64,000 bases of DNA from Pedobacter sp. W3I1. GTDB lineage: Bacteria > Bacteroidota > Bacteroidia > Sphingobacteriales > Sphingobacteriaceae. A program made the translations under genes and the position numbers. The stretch is taken from the NCBI RefSeq assembly GCF_030816015.1, contig NZ_JAUSXN010000001.1:4898001-4962000 (forward strand). Direction: 5' to 3'. Under the pieces are notes generated by a model. It did no database searches, had not been told where the DNA came from, and was given only the letters and a program-made list of their open reading frames with translations. Positions 53,885 to 62,931 of this stretch are shown piece by piece (position 1 is the stretch's first letter; the number at the start of each line of letters is the position of its first letter).

Positions 53885-54799
53885 ATGCGCATTGCAGTTA
53901 TCGACCTCGGCACAAACACTTTCCACTTGCTCATCGCTGAAGCAAAAACAAACCAGTTGGAGATTTTATACAAAACTAATATTCCGGTTAAACTCGGTGA
54001 AGGAAGAATTAACGACAACATCATTATCCCGGTAGCCTTTGAAAGAGGTATAAATTGTCTTAAAGGTTTTAGTCAAACTATTGCCGAATACCAGGTTGAT
54101 AAGGTAAGGGCAACCGCTACTTCAGCCGTTAGAAGTGCTGAAAACGGGAAAAATTTCGTAGATGTGGTAAAAGAAAAAACTGGAATAAGCATCGAAACGA
54201 TTAGCGGCGATGAAGAAGCTGAATTAATTTACCAAGGCGTAAAACTGAGCGGGGCGATAACAGCGCTATCCTTGATTATGGATATTGGAGGTGGCAGTGT
54301 AGAATTTATCCTTTGTGATCCTGAAAAACTGATCTGGAAGAAAAGTTATAACATTGGCGCAGCACGTTTAATGCAACAATTTTTCAAATCAGATCCCATA
54401 GCCGACGAAGAGAAGAATGCCATTTTATTTCACATTCAAAATCAACTGACCGATCTTTTCGATATCTGCGAAAAATACCAGCCTGAAATTTTAATTGGAT
54501 CTGCCGGAGCATTCGAAACATTTGCTGAACTCATGATCAGAAAAAACAATCTGAAAACAGATATCAATACGACTAAAACCTTCGCATTCAATTTCGACGA
54601 CTATATTGCAACTTCGATCAAACTACTCAATGCTACGCATAAAGAACGTGCCGAAATGCCAGGCATCATCCCTTTAAGGGTTGATATGATTGTAATTGCT
54701 GCTTTAATTACCAACTATGTTTTAGGCAGAACTAAAATAAATCGGCTAACACTTTCTACCTACGATTTAAAAATGGGTGTTTTAGCCAGCCAGATATAA
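53885..54799 (+). CDS. Ppx/GppA-family exopolyphosphatase / pppGpp phosphatase
   Basis: 304 residues; actin-like ATPase fold. Motifs: VIDLGTNTFHLLIAEA at the start, RATATSAVRSAENG, and LIMDIGGGSVEFIL with the phosphate-binding Gly-rich loop. The C-terminal HD-type domain of long Ppx is missing, as expected for the short form. It hydrolyses polyphosphate or pppGpp. The start ATG at 53885 lies just beyond the last repeat unit. Confidence 0.92.
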   Translation: MRIAVIDLGTNTFHLLIAEAKTNQLEILYKTNIPVKLGEGRINDNIIIPVAFERGINCLKGFSQTIAEYQVDKVRATATSAVRSAENGKNFVDVVKEKTGISIETISGDEEAELIYQGVKLSGAITALSLIMDIGGGSVEFILCDPEKLIWKKSYNIGAARLMQQFFKSDPIADEEKNAILFHIQNQLTDLFDICEKYQPEILIGSAGAFETFAELMIRKNNLKTDINTTKTFAFNFDDYIATSIKLLNATHKERAEMPGIIPLRVDMIVIAALITNYVLGRTKINRLTLSTYDLKMGVLASQI

Positions 54800-55154
54800 A
54801 AATGAGGAGGGATTATAAAGGTGATTTTATCCTCAGATTTTGTCATGTTGAGCTTCCAGAAGAATCGGGACAAGTAGTCGAAACATACTAAAGATGTTTA
54901 ATTAAGTCCTTCAACAAGCTATCAATGACAGATACTAAAAATCGGTCGTCATTTCGACTGAAGCGCAGTCCCGAACTTTCGGGGAGAGAAATCTTATAAC
55001 ATAGTTCAAAGATTTCTCCACTGCGGTCGAAATGACGATGCCCTGACGCTATTCAATTACTCAAAATCATGTAATTAAATTCATTTCATGAAATAAATTA
55101 ACCCTCAGGGATGACAACGTTATATTTAATGATAGCCTCAGTGAGCGTATTAGG
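54800..55154. other. Intergenic region with a palindromic repeat
   Basis: 355 bases. A large inverted repeat lies at 54947-55037, and a TCATGTTGAGCTTCC segment near 54840 is a degraded member of the same kind. No gene is seen. Confidence 0.6.
54947..55037. repeat. Palindromic repeat (CGTCATTTCGACTG type)
   Basis: The ends CGTCATTTCGACTGAAGCG and GCGGTCGAAATGACG are inverted copies, with an inner pair GAGAAATCTT/AAGATTTCTC. Same general architecture as the element at 27586, with different sequence. Confidence 0.8.
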
Positions 55155-55832
55155 TTATTTCTTTTTAACTGTGGAAATTACCAATCCCATGATCATGGGC
55201 TCGGCCTTCTTCAGATTAAGATTGCTTTGTTTCTCCTTAGAAAAATCAATAGTTAAAAATGCACTAAATCTCATGCTTTCAACCACTAATTTATTATTGT
55301 TAAGATCAAATTTGTTATCAAAAGTGATTTCGTACCGGCCATTTTTATCGGTCATTGCAAAAAACTTGGTATCAAGAATGGCTAACCTTATTCCAGCTAC
55401 AGGTTTATGATCTGCGCCGATAACATAACCATATATTTTTTTGGGTACAGCGGTTTTTGTATCGTCTGCTCTTTTGTTTAGGCTACTTGTAATTTCAATT
55501 GGTGTTTTCAGATTTTCTGCCCTGGCCTCCATTACAAAAACACTCATCCCAATGGCAAGCACCCCAAGATATTTCATCCAGTTTTTGTTGCTTGTTGGAA
55601 CAATGGATAAATGATAGTTGAGCTGATTTAATTGAGTTTGGCTTAGGCGGCCACATACCGAAGAACCGGAATTAGCCAATACCCCTATAATTTCGGCATT
55701 GGTATAACCTGAAAAATCGATTACATTTTTACTACAGGCTTTACAGAAATTAAAACCTGTTCCTTTTTCCATTTCATCCCAGTTTTGCAAACAGGGTTCG
55801 GGTATGGTAACTTCGCTAATTCTCGTTTTCAT
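55155..55832 (-). CDS. Hypothetical protein with Cys-rich N-terminus and carboxypeptidase-regulatory-like domain
   Basis: 225 residues. N-terminal 75 residues carry four conserved Cys in the pattern CLQNWDEMEKGTGFNFCKAC and later SSVCGRLSQTQL, suggesting a small metal-binding domain in the cytoplasm. A single membrane helix (KYLGVLAIGMSVFVM) follows at about 88-105, then a beta-sandwich CarboxypepD_reg-like domain (GYVIGADHKPVAGIRLAIL) outside. The N-terminal Cys domain recurs in Bacteroidota proteins of unknown function. Gene stands alone between Ppx and maf. Confidence 0.7.
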   Translation of the reverse strand: MKTRISEVTIPEPCLQNWDEMEKGTGFNFCKACSKNVIDFSGYTNAEIIGVLANSGSSVCGRLSQTQLNQLNYHLSIVPTSNKNWMKYLGVLAIGMSVFVMEARAENLKTPIEITSSLNKRADDTKTAVPKKIYGYVIGADHKPVAGIRLAILDTKFFAMTDKNGRYEITFDNKFDLNNNKLVVESMRFSAFLTIDFSKEKQSNLNLKKAEPMIMGLVISTVKKK

Positions 55833-55885
55833 CTTGCTTGATTTTCTTAGATGATGAAACTTTTACGAGAATTCCACAAGGGGAT

Positions 55886-56452
55886 TTAAATAAATTTCAA
55901 CAGTTCGTTATAAAGTTTTTCTGTTGGCAGGCCCATTACGTTTGTATAAGAGCCTTCTATGCGCTGTACCACTACAATACCCCACCAATCTTGCACACCA
56001 TAACTTCCGGCCTTATCAAAGGGTTTATAATTATCAATGTAGAAGTCGATTTCATCGGCGGTAACAGATTTACAGTAAACTTCCGTCCTGTCGTAAAACG
56101 AATGAGTTTTATTGCCTTTAACAAGCGTTACACCAGTAAAAACTTCATGTCTGCTCCCAGATAACTTTTTTAACATTTCTTGTGCATGCGCCCTATCTTC
56201 AGGTTTACCTAAAATTTCGCCGTTTAAGGCAACAATGGTATCAGCTGTAATCACTATTTCACCATTAGCGGTAAATGCATTAGCCTTCTGTTCTGAAATG
56301 TAAACGGCAATTTCAGCGGGACTTAAATCTGAAGGATAACTTTCATCTATATCTTTCAGTTCGACTTTAAAGTTTAAGCCCATGAGGGTCAGGAGTTCTT
56401 GTCGGCGTGGCGATTTTGATGCTAAAATAATGGGTGGGAAATTGGCAGGCAT
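55886..56452 (-). CDS. maf: Maf nucleoside triphosphate pyrophosphatase
   Basis: 188 residues. Family motifs ILASKSPRRQELL, ITADTIVALNGEILGKPED and SGSRHEVFTGV, ending YTNVMGLPTEKLY. Hydrolyses dTTP/UTP or related NTPs and is linked to cell division arrest. The catalytic Asp is in TADTIV. Normal length; a strong hairpin lies just upstream at 56470. Confidence 0.94.
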   Translation of the reverse strand: MPANFPPIILASKSPRRQELLTLMGLNFKVELKDIDESYPSDLSPAEIAVYISEQKANAFTANGEIVITADTIVALNGEILGKPEDRAHAQEMLKKLSGSRHEVFTGVTLVKGNKTHSFYDRTEVYCKSVTADEIDFYIDNYKPFDKAGSYGVQDWWGIVVVQRIEGSYTNVMGLPTEKLYNELLKFI

Positions 56453-56469
56453 ATTCTATTTTTCTGCTA

Positions 56470-56506
56470 AAATAAGAAAAGCGACATAAAGCCGCTTTTC
56501 TTATTT
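56470..56506 (-). terminator. Intrinsic terminator between the Spy-like gene and maf
   Basis: A perfect 14-bp stem AAATAAGAAAAGCG/CGCTTTTCTTATTT with a 9-nt loop; T-rich arms serve as the tail. It ends the Spy-like transcript at 56522 on the minus strand. Confidence 0.85.
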
Positions 56507-56521
56507 GATATTTTATCAAGA

Positions 56522-56908
56522 TTAGTTATTTCCACCACCTTGTCTACGTTTTTCCATTTCGGCACGCTGCTCTTTTTGCCAGGTTTCGTAAGTTTTTTTC
56601 TGATCGTCTGTTAATACTGCAGTCACTTTTGCATCATTCTCAGCACGCATTTTTTGCATTTTCTCTCTCATCGCATCTCTATCACCACCTTGCATTTCTT
56701 CGCGCATTTTTTTCATGGTTTCTGCCTGCTCAGTAAAAACAGTGGTTAACTTTGTTTTCTGATCATCAGATAACTTTAATTTTTCGTCTAACTGTTTTAC
56801 TCTTTCTTCAGGTTTCATCATCATTCTGCCTTGTCCACCACCTTGCTGCGCGTTAGCGAAACCAGCTATACCTAGCATTAATCCGCAAATCATCATTAAT
56901 TTTTTCAT
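56522..56908 (-). CDS. Spy/CpxP-like periplasmic protein, Met- and Gly-rich
   Basis: About 128 residues from the ATG at 56908, which gives a clean signal peptide (MKKLMMICGLMLGIAGFANA). A longer in-frame reading from 57007 has no signal. The mature part is helical, with KLKLSDDQKTKLTTVF and TAVLTDDQKKTYETW, similar to the LTxxQ motif of Spy/CpxP chaperones but modified. Both ends are rich in Gly, Met and Asn. Likely a periplasmic chaperone or stress protein; the family link is moderate. Confidence 0.75.
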   Translation of the reverse strand: MKKLMMICGLMLGIAGFANAQQGGGQGRMMMKPEERVKQLDEKLKLSDDQKTKLTTVFTEQAETMKKMREEMQGGDRDAMREKMQKMRAENDAKVTAVLTDDQKKTYETWQKEQRAEMEKRRQGGGNN

Positions 56909-57011
56909 GTTGTTTTTGTTGTTTTTGGTTGAAAATTGAGATGGTTTGAGTCTAAAAAAAATCAATAGTTTAATGGCAAAATGTAACTTAGCTGTTGCAA
57001 ATCGCAATCAG

Positions 57012-57843
57012 TTAATCTTTTAACAACAGTACGGGTACGTGCGATTTAATGGTTAATTTCTGCGATACGCTTTCATGAAGCAGGCTTTCGAAAAAGCTAT
57101 ACTTTTTAGGCAATGCGATAATCAATTGTGCTTCTTCACTTTTTGCAAATTTAACGATCCCTTTAATGGTATCAGGATGATCGGAATAATGATAAGCGGG
57201 AGAAAAATCTTTTAACATTTCATGTAAAAAATGTTCTTCTTCCGAATCTATGGTGTGGCCTGAATTGATATTGAGCACCAAAAGTTCTAAAGCATGTTTA
57301 CTGAGGATGTTTTTAAGGGCATGCATGGGGATTACTTCTTTAACCTTTTTAAAATCGCAGGCTAAAATGGCTTTACGGATCGATTGATAATCGGCTTTAG
57401 GCGGCACAACCAATACAGGCACCGGACTTGATTTAGAGATTTTAATGGCATTAGAACCGATATCACTTTCATCTTTCGCCCTTTTTACCGTTACTACCAA
57501 TAATAATGAGCTCAATCTCCTCTCTGTTTACCCGATCGATGATGGACCGTAAAAGTGTTTTTCTTGTTAATGAGATCTCGATTTCTACATTGGAATTAAT
57601 CTCCAACACTTTTAACTTGAGTTTTTCCAGCGCTTCGAGCCTCTTCTTAATTTCTTCAGCAATATGTGCATCTGTGGTGATGAGCATATCAGGGGTTGGA
57701 AGAATACTTTCATATTCTGAAACGTAATAGGCATTAAGCAGGATAATTTTTGAGTTGGTCATTGCAAAACTCAACCTGGCGGCATATTTGGCAGCATGAT
57801 CTGCTGTTTTTGAAAAATCTACTGGTACGAGGTATGTGCTCAT
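57012..57843 (-). pseudogene. Tandem universal stress protein split by a frameshift
   Basis: The reading frame from 57843 gives a good USP start (MSTYLVPVDFSKTADHAAKY) and stops at 57469. A second frame, open from 57515 to 57012, continues the fold with DESDIGSNAIKISKSSPVPV and a second USP domain ending VPVLLLKD. The junction is in AAAAAGGGCG near 57485 on the minus strand: removing one base rejoins the two frames. A complete product would have about 277 residues with two USP domains. It may be a real mutation, a +1 frameshift or a sequencing error. Confidence 0.85.
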
Positions 57844-58389
57844 ATGATTAAAATTAACATTTTTTACATTAGCAAATTAATCAATCGATTGATTAATTTG
57901 CTAATGTAAATCTCGTATATAATCCAGTTTTTTGCAAATTTTGAGAATGAAGATTTATAATTGTACCGTCATTCTGATTTCCTCGTCTTCTGAATTTTGT
58001 TCAGTACCCTTCATTCAGAATGATATTGTTTATGACTTCTTAAACTATTTGATTAGTAAAGACCTTGAGGCAAGTTCAGGGTGACGCATAACAAAAAGGT
58101 CCTTCGACTACGCTCAGGATGACAATTGATAGAAAGGATAATTGTGAGAAACAGTAATGACCAATTTACAATTGGCAGTTGACACTTTGCAGTACCAATG
58201 AACAAATGACTAATGAACCTATTACAATTGGCAGTTGACACTTTGCAGTACCAATGAACAAATGACTAATGAACCTATTTACAATTGGCAGTTGGCACTT
58301 TGCAGTTACCAATGAACAAATGACTAATGAACCTATTTACAATTGGTAGTTGACACTTTGAAGTATCAATGAATAAATGACTAATGAAC
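57844..58389. other. Intergenic region with a palindrome and tandem repeats
   Basis: 546 bases. The perfect 48-bp palindrome lies at 57863-57910, repeat remnants of the TTCAGGGTGAC and TACGCTCAGGATGAC type lie at 58060-58125, and about 57-bp tandem repeats fill 58168-58392. No gene is seen. Confidence 0.6.
57863..57910. repeat. 48-bp perfect palindrome before the universal stress protein gene
   Basis: Every base from 57863 to 57886 pairs with 57887 to 57910, with no spacer; the centre is AATCAATCGATTGATT. It lies 20 bp upstream of the usp start codon. No T-run follows. It could be an operator, a cruciform-forming site or an RNA hairpin before the usp start. Confidence 0.92.
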
Positions 58390-58392
58390 CTA
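58168..58392. repeat. Tandem repeat of about 57 bp, four copies
   Basis: The word ACAATTGGCAGTTGACACTT recurs with small changes at 58168, 58224, 58281 and 58339, followed each time by AATGAACAAATGACTAATG and CCTATT. The fourth copy runs into the stop codon of kdsC. Copies differ by one to six bases and are slightly unequal in length. Confidence 0.88.
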
Positions 58393-58917
58393 TTTTCCGG
58401 AATCGGAAGCGTTTGGATATTCATCATGCCATCTCCCTTGCACTTTCATTACCTTTTCGATAATATCGCGAACAGCAGTTTTACCACCATTGTAGGGAGA
58501 GACAAATGTTGATATCGCTTTTATTTCTTCTACAGCATCGGCCGGGCAGGTTGGAAGCCCAACGAGTTTCATTACTTTTAAATCAGGGATATCATCACCC
58601 ATATAAAGCACTTCTCCTGCAGCAATGTTTTTATCCTGAAGATATTGATTAAAAATGGCCACCTTATCACCTGCCCCGAGAAACACATCGGTTACCCCCA
58701 GATTAAAAAAACGTTTTCCCATGGCAATACCATCTCCACCAGATATAATACAGACGTTATACCCTCTTTTAGCAGCCAACTGCATGGCATAGCCATCTTT
58801 TATGTTAAAAGTGCGCAACGACTGGCCATTATCAGTTACCTGAACCGATCCATCCGTAAGCACACCATCCACATCGAAAATGAAAGTGCTAATCTCTTTT
58901 AGTTTTTGAAGAAACAT
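58390..58917 (-). CDS. kdsC: KdsC, KDO 8-phosphate phosphatase
   Basis: 175 residues, HAD superfamily without a cap domain. FIFDVDGVLTDGSV contains the two catalytic Asp; IISGGDGIAMGKR and YMGDDIPDLKVMKLVG supply the remaining motifs. It makes KDO for lipopolysaccharide inner core. Its stop codon TAG lies in the end of the 57-bp tandem repeat. A start at 58917 fits the family. iscX ends 71 bp upstream. Confidence 0.92.
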   Translation of the reverse strand: MFLQKLKEISTFIFDVDGVLTDGSVQVTDNGQSLRTFNIKDGYAMQLAAKRGYNVCIISGGDGIAMGKRFFNLGVTDVFLGAGDKVAIFNQYLQDKNIAAGEVLYMGDDIPDLKVMKLVGLPTCPADAVEEIKAISTFVSPYNGGKTAVRDIIEKVMKVQGRWHDEYPNASDSGK

Positions 58918-58988
58918 CTTGCGTTTAGCGTTAGGGGTAAGCGTTTAGAGTTGACTCAAGACTAAGGACTCCGAACTCAGGACTGAAA

Positions 58989-59231
58989 TTATTGGTTATC
59001 TCTCCACTCGTAAACCCAGGCAGATTGAATTTGCTCTAAATGGCCTTCGCTGCTTTCTTCACGGGTTCCTTTAAAGTTTGGCAACTCTAAAACCCATTCT
59101 AAAAGTTCTGTAAAGCGGATACGGTAGATTTTGGCTTCTGTAAAATCATCACCAAATTTCTCATATAAAGACATTGCAATATCCTCATAATCGTTCCAGT
59201 AAAAAGGTAAAGCAAATTTATCGTTATTCAT
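58989..59231 (-). CDS. iscX: IscX, Fe-S assembly protein
   Basis: 80 residues. FYWNDYEDIAMSLYEKFGDD and the acidic C-terminal part (LEWVLELPNFKG, then SEGHLEQIQSAWVYEW) match IscX, which binds IscS and iron and tunes the ISC machinery. The ISC-type ferredoxin gene lies 87 bp upstream on the same strand, the typical neighbour. Confidence 0.92.
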   Translation of the reverse strand: MNNDKFALPFYWNDYEDIAMSLYEKFGDDFTEAKIYRIRFTELLEWVLELPNFKGTREESSEGHLEQIQSAWVYEWRDNQ

Positions 59232-59318
59232 GTTGTTAGTTGTTGTTGTAAGGTTGAAAAGTTTTAATGTTGTAAGGTTTTCAGACTACCGACTAAAGAC
59301 TTTAGACTCAGGACTAAA

Positions 59319-59651
59319 CTAGTGTCCCATAAAGTCTGACTGATCTGGAATGGTAACTTCGATATCACCATTAATCACTACACATTGGCAGCCCAGACGG
59401 GAAGTAATTTTCGGGCGAACAGCTCTATCAATAAAGTCTTCTTCCTTATCAGAAATCTCTTCGATGTTATCCATGCCCTTTGTTACGTATACATGGCAGG
59501 TACTGCAGCCACAAACACCACCACAGTTGTGCTGTAATTCGATCCCGTTATCCAGGCAAACATCTAAAACAGATTCGCCAGCTGCTATTGGTAATTCAAT
59601 AGATTCGTGATCTGCTTCTTCAAAATTTATTTTTAGTTTAAAAATGCTCAT
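59319..59651 (-). CDS. fdx: ISC-type 2Fe-2S ferredoxin
   Basis: 110 residues. The cluster ligands follow the adrenodoxin/ISC pattern: Cys43, Cys49, Cys52 in NCGGVCGCSTCHVYV and Cys88 in LGCQCVV. It donates electrons for Fe-S cluster assembly. It lies directly upstream of iscX on the same strand. Normal length. Confidence 0.93.
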   Translation of the reverse strand: MSIFKLKINFEEADHESIELPIAAGESVLDVCLDNGIELQHNCGGVCGCSTCHVYVTKGMDNIEEISDKEEDFIDRAVRPKITSRLGCQCVVINGDIEVTIPDQSDFMGH

Positions 59652-59691
59652 AATTATTTTGCAAAAGTAATAAGCAAAAGCCGTAATTATG

Positions 59692-60456
59692 CTATTTCAG
59701 CGTTAATTTTATGCTATCGCTCAATGTTAGATAAATGTTCTGCAATTCGGGCATATCTGTTAACATGCTCAAATGTTTATTTAAAGTACTTTCGTCGGCC
59801 CTAACTGCTGGCCCAGTCTGCACATTTTCAGGTAGATTGCTCATTACCTTATCGGCTGTTTCGGCAATTAATGGTCTGATGATTTCGAAATCTAAACCAT
59901 TCTGGTTTAAAATCTTGTTGGCTAAAGCGTACAGGTGATTCGGGAAATTACAGGCAAATACAGCTGCAAGGTGTAATACTTTTCTTTTCCCGCCATCTAA
60001 CTGGTATACCTGACGGCTAATTTTTGCAGCCAGTTTATTTAAAATTGTCAATTCACTTTCACCGTTCGCCTCGATACAAAGTGGGATATTTTCAAATGAA
60101 ACCTCTTTACTCTTCGAAAAAGTTTGCAAGGGATAAAAAACACCTGCTTTTTTCACCTGTGCAGATAAAACACTAATGTCGGTAGTTCCTGAGGTGTGCA
60201 CCACCAAACCCGTTACTTGTTTTAATGATTGGGCTACGGTTTCAATGGCATCGTCTTTTACCGAGATAATGTATAAATCAGCATCTTGTTTAACCTCATT
60301 TAAATCGTTTATAGCTTCAGCTGCTATTAAATGAGCCAATAAGTTTGCATGATTAAGATTTGGGCTATACACCTGCACCACATCTTCACCTTTCACTTTT
60401 AATGCTTTTGCTAAGTGTGTGGCAACATTCCCCGAACCTAATAAAACAATCTTCAT
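59692..60456 (-). CDS. Rossmann-fold oxidoreductase with DUF2520 domain
   Basis: 254 residues from the ATG at 60456 (MKIVLLGSGNVATHLAKAL); a longer in-frame start at 60516 overlaps the ccmF stop and is less likely. An NAD(P)-binding Rossmann domain with the GSGNVATHL motif is followed by a helical DUF2520 domain (FACNFPNHLYALANKIL). The family resembles ProC/F420-type reductases; the substrate is unknown. It starts 4 bases after the ccmF end. Confidence 0.85.
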   Translation of the reverse strand: MKIVLLGSGNVATHLAKALKVKGEDVVQVYSPNLNHANLLAHLIAAEAINDLNEVKQDADLYIISVKDDAIETVAQSLKQVTGLVVHTSGTTDISVLSAQVKKAGVFYPLQTFSKSKEVSFENIPLCIEANGESELTILNKLAAKISRQVYQLDGGKRKVLHLAAVFACNFPNHLYALANKILNQNGLDFEIIRPLIAETADKVMSNLPENVQTGPAVRADESTLNKHLSMLTDMPELQNIYLTLSDSIKLTLK

Positions 60457-60460
60457 GATT

Positions 60461-62926
60461 CTATGCGGCTTTGGCCTCTTTTCTTCTTCTGAAAATTGAA
60501 AGTAAGAAACCAACAACCATTACAATGGTACCTGCCCAATATAAATTGATGAAAGGAAATTCTATCGCTTTAAAAACTACCCAGTCTTTAGCCTGCTGAG
60601 GTTTTTCAAAAATCTGGAGCTCCACTTTTTTCTCATCTGGCAATACTCTGGAGAAACGGAATTTCAAATCCAACTCATCCACCTTACGGGCGAAATCGAA
60701 AGTATTATTTCCTTTAATCAAGAAAATAGGCTCTGTGTTATAAACTTTACCGGCAGCATTAATCTCTAATGGTAAACCAACCGCATAATCTCCCTGGCCC
60801 AAAACTAAATCTTTTGCAGTAGGTTTTCTGTTTAAATCTTTAACCGTAACAATGCCACTTGAGGTGTGAATGGTATCCCCTACCGAAACCTTAACAATAC
60901 GCGGTGCTTTATAATTTTCATCATCAGAATGACCTTCATGATCATCGTGCGATTCTTTTTTAATAGCAGCGCTGGTAATGTGTGTATAAACATCGTAAGT
61001 TAAATAATGCTTGGTGTCAGGAGAAGCAATTAAACCCATCTTTTCATTATCCTGCACATGTGGATGCAAGTTAAAATCTTCCTTAACTTTACCTTCTTTA
61101 TCTAAAACTTTAAAATTAAGGGTGTAAATGGTATTGGGTGCTACTGTAGTATCGGCTACATATGTTACGGTGTACTTACCCATTTTCTTAGGTTCGTTTT
61201 TGTATAACATAATGTTTTCACCTGGTTTTTCCGTTTTTTCGAAATCCTTTACCGGGATAAATTTATTCGCGTTGATGGATAAAGGTTTATTGGTAGCTGC
61301 AGAAATTAATGCACCCAAGATCAGGAAAGCAAAACCAATGTGTGCAATTGCAGATCCGGCCAATTTTGCCTTACCACCGAAAGCCTGATATAACACTGCC
61401 GCGTTAGAAAGCACTGCAAATAAACAACTGAAAGTAATCAGGATGTACATGGTGTTGGTATAAATATCTGCTACATATACCAAACCCGCTGTTAATACAA
61501 TGGAGAAAATAATTGCCGATACCAGACTGCTATAAAATTTGCGCGGATCGGTCCTTTTGTATTTTAAATATTGAGAGAAACCTGAAATTAGGGTGATCAA
61601 TACCGCGAAAGGTGCCTGCCATTGATTGTAGTATTTTACCGCATCGATTGGAGGAGAAAAGTTAGTTCCAAAGGCTTTGTTAAATACAGGTACCGAAGTG
61701 GAGAATATTACCTGGATACAAGCGATAGTTACTACTAAAGCTCCAATAAACATCCAGAATTCACGAGAATAGGTTTCTTCATCTTTAGTAGTAATTGGCA
61801 ATTCTTTCCATCTTATTACAATGAGCACAATCGCTAAAACAGCGAAAACAACATTGTATAAAATCAAGTGCCCAAACATGCCCATATCGGTAAAGGAGTG
61901 AACTGATGTATCACCTAAAATTCCGCTTCGGGTTAAAAACGAGGCATAAAGCACCAATAAGAAACTTAAGAATACTAAAGCAATTGCGGTAAAATAAGCA
62001 TGACCAGTATTCTTATAAGCAATCATGACGTGTACAGCACCAATTAGGGTTAACCACGGAATTAATGATGCATTTTCTACAGGATCCCAGGCCCAGAAAC
62101 CGCCAAAGTTTAGCGCTTCGTAGGCCCAGAACGAGCCCATAATAATGCCTGTACCCAAAACCATTACTGCAAAAAGTGTCCAGGGCATAGCAGGCTTAAT
62201 CCATTCCTTATATCTTTTTTGCCATAAAGCCGCAATTCCGTAAGCGAATGGCACAACCATACTGGCAAAGCCCAAAAACAAAGTTGGCGGATGGATAACC
62301 ATCCAATAATTTTGCAATAAAGGATTTAATCCTTTACCATCCGTGATGAACTTAAGGTAATTTTTATAATTTTCAGGATTTGCAAAAACCACAGGTGCCT
62401 GTGCTTTTAAATCCATCGCATCTCTTAAAAGGATGAAAGGAGAACTTCCAACACGCTCGCCTAAAATTTCTACGCCTAAAAGCATTGAAGTTAAAAACAC
62501 TTGCGAGAAAGCCACAACAGTCATTACCGGACTTTCCCACGATTTAGCTTTCCAGATTAACAATGCCCCCAAAAACGACTGCCAGAAAGCCCAAAGCCAA
62601 AAACTACCTTCCTGTCCTTCCCAAAAGGCAGATATAATGTAGTATACTGGAAGTTGTTTTGAAGAGTGAGATTGAACGTAATAGTATTCAAAATAATGAC
62701 CAAGCACCAGATAGAATAAAATTGCTCCGATACCTATAATACTAGCAAAGTTAACAAGGTATCCAATGCGGCCTAAGTTCCGCCAGGATTTTTCTTCAAA
62801 GTTTTTATCGCGACTGGCAAAAAAATACGATATTGTTGATAGTAATGATGCACTAAATGCCAAAACAATAAAAAACTGTCCGATTTTACCTGGTAACAGG
62901 TGTTCGCCTACAAATTGAATATCCAT
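60461..62926 (-). CDS. ccmF: CcmF, haem lyase subunit of cytochrome c maturation
   Basis: 821 residues, about 15 membrane helices. The haem-handling WWD-type region is NFGGFWAWDPVENASLIPWL, and the start MDIQFVGEHLLPGKIGQFF with WEGQEGSFWLW is normal for CcmF. A periplasmic, acidic insert near residue 640-680 (KKESHDDHEGHSDDENYKAP) is notable. CcmF transfers haem from CcmE to apocytochrome c. ccmE begins 5 bases upstream, so both belong to one operon. Confidence 0.94.
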   Translation of the reverse strand: MDIQFVGEHLLPGKIGQFFIVLAFSASLLSTISYFFASRDKNFEEKSWRNLGRIGYLVNFASIIGIGAILFYLVLGHYFEYYYVQSHSSKQLPVYYIISAFWEGQEGSFWLWAFWQSFLGALLIWKAKSWESPVMTVVAFSQVFLTSMLLGVEILGERVGSSPFILLRDAMDLKAQAPVVFANPENYKNYLKFITDGKGLNPLLQNYWMVIHPPTLFLGFASMVVPFAYGIAALWQKRYKEWIKPAMPWTLFAVMVLGTGIIMGSFWAYEALNFGGFWAWDPVENASLIPWLTLIGAVHVMIAYKNTGHAYFTAIALVFLSFLLVLYASFLTRSGILGDTSVHSFTDMGMFGHLILYNVVFAVLAIVLIVIRWKELPITTKDEETYSREFWMFIGALVVTIACIQVIFSTSVPVFNKAFGTNFSPPIDAVKYYNQWQAPFAVLITLISGFSQYLKYKRTDPRKFYSSLVSAIIFSIVLTAGLVYVADIYTNTMYILITFSCLFAVLSNAAVLYQAFGGKAKLAGSAIAHIGFAFLILGALISAATNKPLSINANKFIPVKDFEKTEKPGENIMLYKNEPKKMGKYTVTYVADTTVAPNTIYTLNFKVLDKEGKVKEDFNLHPHVQDNEKMGLIASPDTKHYLTYDVYTHITSAAIKKESHDDHEGHSDDENYKAPRIVKVSVGDTIHTSSGIVTVKDLNRKPTAKDLVLGQGDYAVGLPLEINAAGKVYNTEPIFLIKGNNTFDFARKVDELDLKFRFSRVLPDEKKVELQIFEKPQQAKDWVVFKAIEFPFINLYWAGTIVMVVGFLLSIFRRRKEAKAA

Positions 62927-62931
62927 TAAAA

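Noticed and set aside
57469..57515. Programmed -1 frameshift at AAAAAG in the universal stress protein gene
   Set aside because: A -1 slip would enter the third frame, not the one that continues the protein; only a +1 shift or 1-base insertion fits.
58168..58392. Direct repeats considered as a CRISPR array
   Set aside because: The repeats of about 57 bp adjoin each other with no unique spacers, and no cas gene is near.
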